Assembly (NCBI RefSeq): GCF_004358205.1
Contig: NZ_SMYO01000007.1
Coordinates: forward strand, 124,001-188,000
Source: Bacillus salipaludis
Lineage (GTDB): Bacteria > Bacillota > Bacilli > Bacillales_B > DSM-18226
Direction: 5' to 3'
Length of the DNA stretch: 64,000 bases
The translations under genes were made by a program, and so were the position numbers. The notes below the pieces were generated by a model. The model made no database searches, had not been told where the DNA came from, and worked only from the letters and a program-made list of their open reading frames with translations. Each line of letters opens with the position of its first letter. The stretch's first letter is position 1. Below, piece after piece: positions 55,840-64,000 of this stretch.

Positions 55840-56981
55840 GGAAACTTAAAATTGGAATTACCTGTTATCCGACAGTCGGCGGTTCGGGTGTTGTTGCAAC
55901 AGAGCTTGGAAAAATGCTCGCCGAGAAAGGGCATGAAATCCATTTTATTTCATCGAGCATGCCTTTTAGACTGAACCGGATGTACCATAATATTTATTAC
56001 CACCAGGTGGATGTAAATCAATATTCTGTGTTTCAATATCCACCCTATGATCTTGCTTTAGCAAGTAAAATGGCCGAAGTAGCTAATCGAGAGAAATTGG
56101 ATTTACTACATGTCCATTATGCAATTCCACATGCTGTTTGTGCGATCTTAGCGAAACAAATGAGCAATCATGACATAAAGATTGTTACCACTCTGCATGG
56201 AACGGACATAACGGTTTTAGGTTATGACCCTTCCTTGACCGACGCGATTAAATTTGGCATCGAAAAGTCAGATGCCGTGACGGCTGTCTCAAATGCATTA
56301 ATTAGTCAAACCTATGAACTGATTAATCCGGATAAACAAATTGAAACAGTTTATAATTTCATCGATGAGCGTGTCTATCAAAAAAGTGATGTACAACATT
56401 TAAAAACTGAATTTCAAATAAAAGAATCGGAAAAAGTAATCATTCATGTTTCCAATTTCCGTGCTGTAAAACGGGTTCCGGATGTCGTCAAGACGTTTGC
56501 GAAAATTTCCAAGGTCCTGCCTGCTAAATTACTATTAGTTGGTGACGGTCCGGAAATGACGAATGTTTGTAAGCTCGTCCGTAAATTAGGTGTGGAGGAC
56601 CGTGTTCTCTTCTTAGGAAAACAAGAAAGCCTTGAAGAATTATATTCCATCAGTGATTTAAAGCTCTTATTATCCGAAAAGGAAAGCTTTGGTCTAGTTG
56701 CACTTGAAGCAATGGCGTGTGGTGTCCCGTGTATCGGGACAAATGTTGGCGGTATTCCTGAAGTGATAGAACATGGAAAAACGGGATTTTTATGTGAATT
56801 AGGAGATATTGTGGATATCTCTAATAAGGCTATTCAAATTTTAAGTGATGAACATCTTCATGAAGCATTTTCGTTAAGAGGAGTAGAAACGGTTAGAAAT
56901 AAATTTAATGCTAATAAAGTTGTTGAACAGTACGAACAATTATATTTTAAACTTTTGAAAAAAGGTGAAGTGTATGATTGA
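55836..56981 (+). CDS. bshA: L-malate glycosyltransferase BshA
   Basis: A 381-residue GT4-family enzyme that joins GlcNAc (from UDP-GlcNAc) to L-malate, the first step of bacillithiol synthesis. Motifs: the N-terminal glycine loop ([14 protein letters not shown]) and the C-terminal E-x7-E nucleotide sugar site ([17 protein letters not shown]). It starts inside the bshB1 stop (ATGA) and overlaps cca by 8 bases. Confidence 0.95.
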   Translation: MRKLKIGITCYPTVGGSGVVATELGKMLAEKGHEIHFISSSMPFRLNRMYHNIYYHQVDVNQYSVFQYPPYDLALASKMAEVANREKLDLLHVHYAIPHAVCAILAKQMSNHDIKIVTTLHGTDITVLGYDPSLTDAIKFGIEKSDAVTAVSNALISQTYELINPDKQIETVYNFIDERVYQKSDVQHLKTEFQIKESEKVIIHVSNFRAVKRVPDVVKTFAKISKVLPAKLLLVGDGPEMTNVCKLVRKLGVEDRVLFLGKQESLEELYSISDLKLLLSEKESFGLVALEAMACGVPCIGTNVGGIPEVIEHGKTGFLCELGDIVDISNKAIQILSDEHLHEAFSLRGVETVRNKFNANKVVEQYEQLYFKLLKKGEVYD

Positions 56982-58173
56982 GCCTTTTTTATCTGCCCTC
57001 CCGATACTTAAAAAATTAGAAGACTCGGGTTACGACGCCTATTTTGTCGGGGGATCGGTCCGGGATTTTCTTTTAGGGAAGCCAATTAGTGATGTTGATA
57101 TTGCAACATCCGCGACACCAGATGAAGTGAAAAAGGTTTTTCCGAAAACGGTTGATATCGGAATAGAACATGGAACCATTCTTGTTTTGTATGGGGATAC
57201 ATCCTATGAAATTACAACTTTTAGAACCGAATCTGAATATCAGGATTTCAGAAGGCCAAAAGAAGTTTCATTTATTCGAAACTTGGAGGATGATTTAAAG
57301 CGTAGAGATTTTACGATGAATGCAATCGCAATGGACCAAAGTGGAAAGCTAATCGACCCATTTGACGGTCAAAAGGCAATTTTGAAAAAAATTATTCAGA
57401 CTGTCGGACAAGCAGAGGAAAGATTCCAAGAAGATGCGCTAAGAATGATGAGAGCAGTCCGCTTTATGAGCCAGCTATCCTTTTCAATTGAATCGCAAAC
57501 ATTGTCAGCTCTCGAAAACCTTGCTTCCCTGCTAGATAAAATTGCTGTCGAACGGAAACGGGCAGAGTTTGAGAAACTTCTCCTCGGCCCAAATTGTAAG
57601 GAAGCTGTTAACGTTATGCTTAACACAGGACTATACCACTATCTGCCAGGATTAAATGATCAGAAAGAACAACTAAAAAAACTTGCTCGTTTGAATTGGG
57701 ACAGTTTGGCAAAAAATGAAATGTGGGCGCTTGTACTTTATTGCCTGAATTTTGATGGAAAAGAAGTTGAACGATTTTTAAGAAATTGGCGGCTGGCCCT
57801 TAAAGATATTAGAGAAATTCAACAAATCATTTTTTTCCTCTCTTCTAGGCTTAACAAAGAATGGGAGCTTTATGATTTGTATTTGGCAAAACGGGACACC
57901 ATCTTATCAGTTGAAAAACTTTTTCAGGTGATAAATGGAATGAAGGAAGTTCAAATAATTAACAATTTAATAAAACGCTACGACGGGTTATCTATAAAGG
58001 AACGGGGAGACCTCATGGTCAGTGGAAACGATTTGCTTGAGTGGTGCAATCAAAAACCCGGACCTTGGTTAAAAGATACTCTTTTAACTATTGAACAGGC
58101 TATTGTCGAGGGAAGATTAATCAATGAAAAAAACAATATCAAGGAGTGGCTGATGGAGTGCAATCAGAAATAA
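56974..58173 (+). CDS. cca: tRNA CCA-adding nucleotidyltransferase Cca
   Basis: A 399-residue class II nucleotidyltransferase that builds or repairs the 3' CCA of tRNAs. Motif A is [10 protein letters not shown] with DVDIATSA (catalytic Asp pair); motif B is [13 protein letters not shown] 56974 has AAAGGTGAA 5 bases upstream; GTG 56965 overlaps that site. It is the Bacillus papS gene position. Confidence 0.94.
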   Translation: MIEPFLSALPILKKLEDSGYDAYFVGGSVRDFLLGKPISDVDIATSATPDEVKKVFPKTVDIGIEHGTILVLYGDTSYEITTFRTESEYQDFRRPKEVSFIRNLEDDLKRRDFTMNAIAMDQSGKLIDPFDGQKAILKKIIQTVGQAEERFQEDALRMMRAVRFMSQLSFSIESQTLSALENLASLLDKIAVERKRAEFEKLLLGPNCKEAVNVMLNTGLYHYLPGLNDQKEQLKKLARLNWDSLAKNEMWALVLYCLNFDGKEVERFLRNWRLALKDIREIQQIIFFLSSRLNKEWELYDLYLAKRDTILSVEKLFQVINGMKEVQIINNLIKRYDGLSIKERGDLMVSGNDLLEWCNQKPGPWLKDTLLTIEQAIVEGRLINEKNNIKEWLMECNQK

Positions 58174-59135
58174 GAAAAGAATTGCTGGATGCCTTCACGA
58201 ATGCTGGTGAATCCTATTTATCAGGACAACAATTAGCAGAATTGATTGGCTGTTCCAGAACAGCTGTTTGGAAGCACGTGGAGGAACTTCGTAAGGAGGG
58301 CTTTGAGCTTGAAGCAGTTCGACGAAAAGGTTATCGAATTTTGAAAACTCCTGAGAAGATAACGGCAGATGAAATCAGGCTTGGGTTAAAAACAGAATTC
58401 ATCGGCAGGAATATTTATTATGAGGAAAGTGTGGAGTCAACGCAAAAGATTGCTCACCGGTTAGCAAATGAAGGGGTTCCCGAGGGTACGACAGTCATAG
58501 CGGAAGAGCAGTTATCTGGAAGAGGAAGAATGGAAAGAAAATGGCATTCTCCAAAGTATACAGGAGTTTGGATGAGCCTAATCCTTCGCCCGAATATACC
58601 GTTAACAAAAGCACCTCAGTTGACACTGTTAACGGCTGTAGCAGTTGTACAAGCAATAGAAGAGATTACTGGCTTAACACCCGAAATAAAATGGCCAAAC
58701 GATATCTTAATGAACGGTAAAAAGCTAACGGGTATTTTAACCGAGCTTCAAGCGGAAGCAGACAGAATTCACTCTGTTATTATCGGGATTGGAATCAATG
58801 TGAATCAGAAAAAAGATGATTTTCCGACAGAACTGCAGGAGACGGCAAGTTCTCTTTTGATTGAAAAAGGCGAGCCGATATCCCGCGCTGAATTAATAAA
58901 AAGTATTTTTTTGTATATAGAAAAATGGTATGGAATTTATTTAGAGAAGGGCTTTTCTGCAATTAAGCTGCTTTGGGAAAGCTATGCTATTAGTATCGGC
59001 AAACATCTAAAAGCCCGCACTTTAACAGAGGTAATTGAAGGAAAAGCGCTTGGAATAACAGAAGATGGTGTATTACTTTTAGAAGATGAGAATGGAGCCA
59101 TCCGACATATCTATTCTGCAGACATAGAGATTTAA
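58158..59135 (+). CDS. birA: Biotin-protein ligase / biotin operon repressor BirA
   Basis: A 325-residue bifunctional protein. The N-terminal HTH (LSGQQLAELIGCSRTAVWKH) binds the biotin operator; the ligase core has GRGRMERKWHSP and KWPNDILMNGKK, with SH3-like C-terminus. I take GTG 58158: the resulting length equals the Bacillus subtilis protein. GTG 58146 is possible but lies in the AAGGAG site. It overlaps cca by 16 bases. Confidence 0.92.
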   Translation: MQSEIRKELLDAFTNAGESYLSGQQLAELIGCSRTAVWKHVEELRKEGFELEAVRRKGYRILKTPEKITADEIRLGLKTEFIGRNIYYEESVESTQKIAHRLANEGVPEGTTVIAEEQLSGRGRMERKWHSPKYTGVWMSLILRPNIPLTKAPQLTLLTAVAVVQAIEEITGLTPEIKWPNDILMNGKKLTGILTELQAEADRIHSVIIGIGINVNQKKDDFPTELQETASSLLIEKGEPISRAELIKSIFLYIEKWYGIYLEKGFSAIKLLWESYAISIGKHLKARTLTEVIEGKALGITEDGVLLLEDENGAIRHIYSADIEI

Positions 59136-59145
59136 CAATCTTTAG

Positions 59146-59173
59146 TTGCACATTTCGTATAATTTGTTATAAT
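59146..59173 (+). promoter_or_regulatory. Predicted sigma-A promoter of panBCD
   Basis: TTGCAC (59146-59151), a 16-base spacer and a perfect TATAAT (59168-59173). The start would be near 59180, leaving a leader of about 200 bases. Confidence 0.7.
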
Positions 59174-59179
59174 TCCATT

Positions 59180-59334
59180 GGGCAGTATCGAATCAGAACT
59201 GCACCTCTAGATTAAAAAAACACATAAAATTGGATTCTGCCTAGATCCGAAATTTCGGACCGGGACAGAGGGATGAACATAAACAAGAGTAATAAAGATC
59301 CTCTCTGCCTTCAGAAGGATCTTTTTATTTTCGA
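59180..59334 (+). promoter_or_regulatory. Structured panB leader with attenuator; candidate pan motif RNA
   Basis: After the promoter lie a hairpin GG-GCAGT / ACTGC-(A)-CC with a bulged A (59180-59205) and a palindromic stem TCCGAAA / TTTCGGA (about 59245-59258). A terminator AAAGATCCT / AGGATCTTT with T tail follows (59294-59330). CAGAGGGAT (59266-59274) can pair with ATCCTCTCTG (59298-59307) with one bulge, which would break the terminator. The known pan motif of pantothenate operons has tandem stems with bulged adenines; I cannot confirm the match without a covariance search. Confidence 0.5.
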
Positions 59335-59386
59335 AAAGATACTCTTTACGTTTACTCACCTCTTCCTAATAAAAGGAGGTACGATG

Positions 59387-60223
59387 ATGAAGCAAACGAC
59401 TGATTTTCTGAAAATGAAACAAAGCGGAGAAAAAATTGTCATGTTAACAGCCTATGATTATCCTTCCGCTAAACATGCCGAGCAAGGAGGAGTAGACATC
59501 ATTTTAGTTGGGGACTCATTAGGTATGGTTGTCCTCGGTTATGATTCTACGATCCCCGTAACCCTTGATGACATGATCCACCACACAAAAGCCGTTAAGC
59601 GTGGTGCAAAGGAAACCTTTATTGTCGCAGATATGCCATTTTTAACGTATCATCTGTCTCTTCATGAAACGCTGAAAAATGCCGGAAGATTGATTCAAGA
59701 AACAGGTGCACATGCGGTAAAGATTGAAGGAGCAGATGATGTTATTGAAAAAATAGCTGCCCTTACCAAGGCTGGAATCCCGGTTTGTGCTCATTTAGGA
59801 TTAACACCACAATCAGTTGGCGTTTTAGGTGGTTATAAGGTTCAGGGAAAAGACGCTCATGCAGCGATTAAATTGCTTGAAGATGCAAGAGAATGTGAAC
59901 GGGCAGGTGCATTTGCCGTTGTTTTAGAATGTGTTCCAAAGCAGCTTGCACATGAGGTTGCAAAAGAATTGAACATTCCGGTGATTGGGATAGGTGCAGG
60001 GCAAAATGTAGATGGACAAGTCCTTGTATATCATGACGTCTTAGGGTATGGGGTTGAACGGGTACCTAAGTTTGTAAAGAAATATTCAAATCTAGATCCA
60101 TTTATTACGGAATCAATCCATGCCTATACCGAAGAGGTTAAATCGAACAAATTTCCGGAAGATCAGCACTCCTTTACAATGAAAGAAGAGGAACTTCAAG
60201 GTCTTTATGGAGGAAAACAATGA
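59387..60223 (+). CDS. panB: 3-methyl-2-oxobutanoate hydroxymethyltransferase PanB
   Basis: A 278-residue enzyme that makes ketopantoate, the first step of pantothenate synthesis. Signatures: [35 protein letters not shown] (metal-binding Asp) and [21 protein letters not shown] 59387 is preferred with GGAGG 7 bases upstream; ATG 59384 is close behind. An upstream in-frame start at 59273 lies in the leader before the terminator. Confidence 0.95.
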   Translation: MKQTTDFLKMKQSGEKIVMLTAYDYPSAKHAEQGGVDIILVGDSLGMVVLGYDSTIPVTLDDMIHHTKAVKRGAKETFIVADMPFLTYHLSLHETLKNAGRLIQETGAHAVKIEGADDVIEKIAALTKAGIPVCAHLGLTPQSVGVLGGYKVQGKDAHAAIKLLEDARECERAGAFAVVLECVPKQLAHEVAKELNIPVIGIGAGQNVDGQVLVYHDVLGYGVERVPKFVKKYSNLDPFITESIHAYTEEVKSNKFPEDQHSFTMKEEELQGLYGGKQ

Positions 60224-61068
60224 GGGTAATTCCAGCTGTCAAAGAAATGCAAGCAGAGGTCTTAAATCAAAAAGCACAAGGAAAATCGATCGGATTTGTC
60301 CCAACTATGGGTTTTTTGCATGAGGGTCATCTCAGTCTTATAAAAAAAGCTAGAGAAGAAAATGATCTGGTGGTATTAAGCATATTCGTAAACCCACTTC
60401 AGTTTGGTCCAAATGAGGACTTTGCCACCTATCCCCGCGATTTTGAACGGGACCGGGCATTGGCGGAGAGCGAGGGGGTAGATTTTCTTTTCTACCCCTC
60501 TGTTGAGGAAATGTATCCGAATCCTTCATCCGTAACCTTAGTGGTTCAGAAACGTACGGACGTTTTATGCGGAAAATCCCGTCCCGGTCATTTTGACGGG
60601 GTGGCAACAGTTTTGGCGAAGCTTTTTCAAATTGTGCAGCCAACAAGGGCTTATTTCGGGAAAAAGGATGCCCAGCAAGTGGCAGTTGTTGAAGGGCTAA
60701 TTACCGACTTAAATTTCCCTGTGGAATTGGTACCCGTTGATATTGTTCGCGAAGCAGATGGGCTTGCTAAGAGCTCAAGAAATGTAAATCTACTTCCTGA
60801 AGATAGAAAGCAGGCAGTTGTTCTTCATAAAAGCCTGCAGCAAGCGAAAAAGGTGATGGATGAGGGGGAGAGAAACCCTTCTACACTAATCAGCTTAATT
60901 AAGGAAATGATTACTTCAGAGAGCAGCGGACGTATTGATTATATAGAACTATTGTCCTACCCTCAGTTACTTCCGATAGAAAGATTAGAGGGGAAATTCA
61001 TCATCGCATTGGCTGTACATTTTACTAATGTTCGTTTAATTGACAATTTCATCTTAGAAATAAATTAA
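60220..61068 (+). CDS. panC: Pantothenate synthetase PanC
   Basis: A 282-residue enzyme that joins pantoate and beta-alanine with ATP. The nucleotidyl-transferase motif is [15 protein letters not shown], and the KMSKS-like loop is AKSSRNVNL. The ATG overlaps the panB stop (ATGA). Confidence 0.95.
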   Translation: MRVIPAVKEMQAEVLNQKAQGKSIGFVPTMGFLHEGHLSLIKKAREENDLVVLSIFVNPLQFGPNEDFATYPRDFERDRALAESEGVDFLFYPSVEEMYPNPSSVTLVVQKRTDVLCGKSRPGHFDGVATVLAKLFQIVQPTRAYFGKKDAQQVAVVEGLITDLNFPVELVPVDIVREADGLAKSSRNVNLLPEDRKQAVVLHKSLQQAKKVMDEGERNPSTLISLIKEMITSESSGRIDYIELLSYPQLLPIERLEGKFIIALAVHFTNVRLIDNFILEIN

Positions 61069-61112
61069 TCTGTACAATAGAAAAACAACCAAAGACCGGG
61101 AGGAGAACAATC

Positions 61113-61496
61113 ATGTTTCGTACGATGATGAATGGAAAAATCCATCGCGCAACTGTTACAGAAGCGAATTTAAACTATGTGGGCAGCATTACCATTGATG
61201 AAGATATTTTGGATGCGGTTGGGATGCTTGCCAATGAAAAGGTGCAAATTGTCAACAACAACAATGGAGCCCGTCTTGAAACCTATATTATTCCCGGTGA
61301 GCGCGGCAGCGGAGTGATTTGTTTAAATGGTGCAGCGGCCCGGCTTGTCCAAAAAGGGGATATTGTTATTATTATTTCCTATGCGATCGTTTCAGAAGAA
61401 AAATTATCTGAGCATAACCCTAGAGTCGCCATTATGGATGAAAACAACAAAATAAAAGAATTGATACACGCTGAACCAGCGTTAACAGTGATGTAA
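61113..61496 (+). CDS. panD: Aspartate 1-decarboxylase PanD
   Basis: A 127-residue pyruvoyl enzyme that makes beta-alanine from aspartate. The proenzyme cleaves itself between Gly24 and Ser25 (NYVGSITID) to form the pyruvoyl group. CGGGAGGAG precedes the ATG. It ends the panBCD operon. Confidence 0.96.
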   Translation: MFRTMMNGKIHRATVTEANLNYVGSITIDEDILDAVGMLANEKVQIVNNNNGARLETYIIPGERGSGVICLNGAAARLVQKGDIVIIISYAIVSEEKLSEHNPRVAIMDENNKIKELIHAEPALTVM

Positions 61497-61524
61497 TCCC
61501 CTTTTTTGGGGATTTTTCTTTTTT
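61495..61524 (+). terminator. Terminator of panBCD
   Basis: A 7-bp stem AATCCCC / GGGGATT with a T6 loop and T-rich tail. Confidence 0.85.
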
Positions 61525-61628
61525 TCGGATCTTTTTATATAATAGTTTTAAATCTCTTGAAATAGTTTCTTTTTCTTTTACCTTTTTTGTGATACCGTTT
61601 TAATGAACGAAGGTTTGAGGTGTAAATA

Positions 61629-64000
61629 ATGTTAGAAAATAAATATGTTGTTATAGATTTAGAAACCACAGGTAATCTTCCTAAAAAAGGGGATAGAATT
61701 ATTCAATTTGCAGCTGTGGTCATTGAAAACGGTATAATCACAGAAATGTTTTCATCATTGGTTAATCCAAAAAAGCAAATCCCGGCTTTTATTGAAGAAT
61801 TAACTGGTATTGATGATGATATGGTAAAGGATGCTCCTGCGTTTTCAGAAATTGCCCCAAGGATAGAGAAAATTCTTGAAGGGGCTTATTTCGTTGCACA
61901 TAATGTATTATTTGATTTATCATTTCTCCAGGAAGAATTACAGCTTGCTGGTTTTGAGGGCTTTTACGGATCTGTAATAGACACGGTGGAAATGGCAAGG
62001 ATTCTGTATCCAACAGCAGATGGCTATAAGTTGTCAGATTTAGCCGAAAAAGAAAATCTACAGCACGATCGTCCGCATCAAGCCGACAGTGATGCCGAGG
62101 TAACAGCAGAATTATTTCTTATTTTGCTTAACAAATTGGCATCAATGCCCATTACAACATTAAGACAGCTTTCACAGCTTTCAGGCGGTCTTAAAAGTGA
62201 TTTACAGCAATTGCTCGACGAGTTGCTCGTGGAGAAGGACCCTACTGAAGAGGTCCTGCCAGAAGGGATTGAAGTTTTTAAGGGAATTGCTTTAAAAAAA
62301 GAAACCGCGAAGCAAGCAGTATATCGGGAAAAGGAGCCTCTTCATTATCCTGAAAAAGAAGCGGAAAAAATCAAGATCATAAAGCAAGCCTTTGAAAACT
62401 TTGAAAATAGAACCGGTCAACTTACGATGATGGATGGAATTTATCAAGCGTTTCAAAAACAGGAGCATTTGTTGATTGAAGCGGGGACAGGTGTAGGAAA
62501 ATCCATTGGTTATTTATTACCAAGCGTATTTTATTCCAAGCAAAAAGGACAGCCTGTTGTGGTGAGTACTCATACCATTCAGCTCCAGGAGCAAATTATT
62601 AAAAAAGAAATCCCAATGCTTGAAAAAATGCTTCCATTTAAATTCACATCAGTGCTTTTGAAAGGAAGAAGTCACTATTTAAGCCTGGTGAAATTCAACG
62701 AAACCTTATTAGATGAAAACGATAATTACGATACAACCTTAACGAAAATGCAAATCCTGGTCTGGTTGATGGAAACAGACACAGGTGATAAAGATGAATT
62801 GAATTTGGCAAGTGGAGGATCTTTTTATTGGAATCGGATAAAAAATGACCCAGCTGTTTTTATACAATCATATGAATGGCTTGAAAAGGATTTTTATCTT
62901 AGGGCTAAAAAAACAGCTGAGGAAGCAAATTTAATCATTACCAATCATTCTTTACTATTAAGTGATCTTTCCGCCAATGGGAGCATTCTGCCTAATTTTG
63001 ATTTCTGCATTATTGATGAAGGACATCATTTTGAGAAAGTAGCCAGTCAGTTTTTTGGCTTTAGCTTAGATTATTTGTCCACTAGAATGCTGTTAAGCCA
63101 ATTTGGTCACTATGAACAGAAACAGCTTTTTTATCAGTTTGAGGAATTGCTGAAATTATCAGGCAGCAAAGCGGAAGCGTTGGCACATACATCTAAAATA
63201 AACAAGCTGGCAACAGATTTATTTTATGAAATGGATGAATTTTTTAAGCTGATTGCCCTATATGCCAAAAAGATGGGAAGTAACAAAAAGGGATTCACCC
63301 GCGCAAAGGTGCGCTTTTCAGACGAAGACCATGGAAAAGAGAAGTCAGCACTTGTCCATAGTGCAGAAAGATTTGCATTCTTGCTAAAGGATTTGCATTT
63401 AGCCATGATGGACAGATTAGCATTGATTGAAAATAAAAAAGGCAAACTTACACAAGAGCATAGGAATATTATCGAGGAATTGATTTCATTTCTACATGAT
63501 TTGGAAGAATTGAAAAATACTGTCCAATCATGCTTTATTCTAAAAACAAATTTTGTAAAATGGATGGAAGTAGACTATAGGTCTCCACAAAACGTAACAA
63601 CCTTTTTAGCGAAACCAGCCTCTGTTGCAGTAGCGCTCAGGGAAAAGTTTTTCAATAAGAAGAAAAGTGTTGTTGTGACATCAGCCACGTTAACGGTTAA
63701 CCATTCATTTGAATATATAAAGAAGGAGATTGGCCTTCCTTCCGCTTCTACCATGATAATTCCTTCTCCATTTGAATACGGAGATCATGTTAAGCTATTG
63801 ATTTCTGAGGATTTACCGGAAATCAATTCTGTCTCACTGGATGACTATGTTGTAACCATTACAGAACATATTATTTCACTTTCGGAAGCAACTAAGGGAA
63901 GAATGCTGATTCTTTTCACAGCCTATGACATGCTGAAAAAGACATATGAACTCATAAAAGAAAGTGGTTTTTTAAGCGATTTTGCGATTTTTGCTCAAGG
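61629..64000 (+). CDS. dinG: DinG-family exonuclease/helicase, 5' part
   Basis: About 790 codons are visible and the frame is open at the window end; the family is about 930 residues. An N-terminal DEDDh exonuclease domain (about 1-165) shows VIDLETTG (Asp10, Glu12), AHNVLFDLSFL and HQADSDAEVT. An XPD/DinG-like helicase core follows with Walker A EAGTGVGKS (Lys291) and a DEGH box. Between them there are no iron-sulfur cysteines. The start ATG 61629 has GAGGTG 6 bases upstream. It follows panD, as in Bacillus subtilis. Confidence 0.9.
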   Translation, partial: MLENKYVVIDLETTGNLPKKGDRIIQFAAVVIENGIITEMFSSLVNPKKQIPAFIEELTGIDDDMVKDAPAFSEIAPRIEKILEGAYFVAHNVLFDLSFLQEELQLAGFEGFYGSVIDTVEMARILYPTADGYKLSDLAEKENLQHDRPHQADSDAEVTAELFLILLNKLASMPITTLRQLSQLSGGLKSDLQQLLDELLVEKDPTEEVLPEGIEVFKGIALKKETAKQAVYREKEPLHYPEKEAEKIKIIKQAFENFENRTGQLTMMDGIYQAFQKQEHLLIEAGTGVGKSIGYLLPSVFYSKQKGQPVVVSTHTIQLQEQIIKKEIPMLEKMLPFKFTSVLLKGRSHYLSLVKFNETLLDENDNYDTTLTKMQILVWLMETDTGDKDELNLASGGSFYWNRIKNDPAVFIQSYEWLEKDFYLRAKKTAEEANLIITNHSLLLSDLSANGSILPNFDFCIIDEGHHFEKVASQFFGFSLDYLSTRMLLSQFGHYEQKQLFYQFEELLKLSGSKAEALAHTSKINKLATDLFYEMDEFFKLIALYAKKMGSNKKGFTRAKVRFSDEDHGKEKSALVHSAERFAFLLKDLHLAMMDRLALIENKKGKLTQEHRNIIEELISFLHDLEELKNTVQSCFILKTNFVKWMEVDYRSPQNVTTFLAKPASVAVALREKFFNKKKSVVVTSATLTVNHSFEYIKKEIGLPSASTMIIPSPFEYGDHVKLLISEDLPEINSVSLDDYVVTITEHIISLSEATKGRMLILFTAYDMLKKTYELIKESGFLSDFAIFAQ

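Noticed and set aside
59273..59386. N-terminal extension of panB from ATG 59273
   Set aside because: It runs through the leader terminator; the conserved protein begins at 59387 next to GGAGG.

Overview
The window is low-GC, spore-former chromosome from a member of the Bacillaceae. Gene order follows the Bacillus subtilis resDE–sigX–fer–recS–gudB–sleB–cmk–der–spoIVA–hbs–folE–aro–qcr–dap–bsh–pan–dinG segment closely. It encodes spore genes (cotJ, sleB/ypeB, spoIVA), bacillithiol synthesis and recycling, menaquinone synthesis and a qcrABC bc complex. I read it as Bacillus sensu lato, possibly near Neobacillus, but the species cannot be fixed from sequence alone. No rRNA, tRNA, CRISPR array, prophage or intact insertion sequence was seen.

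Layout. 1–4127: ResD (partial)/ResE redox two-component system and the ECF sigma factor SigX with its anti-sigma factor. 4201–9993: LysM/M23 endopeptidase, divergent ferredoxin, then ypbB-recS-ypbD-ypbE and ypbF. 10023–11104: cotJABC on the minus strand. 11252–15276: AcuB-like CBS/ACT protein, YpbG, YpbH and glutamate dehydrogenase. 15539–19946: YpdA, PrsW, SleB/YpeB, YpfB. 20312–23941: cmk, plsC, ypfD, fni. 24020–26689: an accessory island with a broken IS1182-transposase/HisC-like chimera and an intact hydroxyacid dehydrogenase, bracketed by two copies of a small mobile repeat. 26701–33718: ypzI, yphA, der, gpsA, yphE, yphF, spoIVA, hbs. 34044–38181: folE, mtrB, hepS, menG, hepT, ndk. 38347–44554: aroC, aroB, aroH, hisC, tyrA, aroA. 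44656–50187: a degenerate amidohydrolase, ypiA, ypiB, ypiF, qcrABC. 50262–53374: ypjA, ypjB, a zinc peptidase and ypjC. 53552–end: ypjD, dapB, mgsA, bshB1, bshA, cca, birA, panBCD and dinG (cut by the window edge).

How the genes work together. ResDE, the bc complex and the menaquinone genes (hepS, menG, hepT) form a respiration theme. aroC/B/H, hisC, tyrA and aroA make chorismate and Phe/Tyr. mtrB (TRAP) is present, but the trp genes that usually lie between aroH and hisC are not. bshB1 and bshA make bacillithiol and YpdA recycles it. SleB/YpeB act in germination; CotJ and SpoIVA build the spore coat.

The most interesting signals are non-coding. They are a mobile hairpin repeat of about 190 bp with terminal inverted repeats and 8-bp target duplications, a second repeat family with compensatory base changes between its two copies, an attenuator-type leader before panBCD (a candidate pan motif), and two hairpins that contain the ribosome binding site of the next gene. 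I found no convincing new multi-gene system; most of the window is ordinary core genome.
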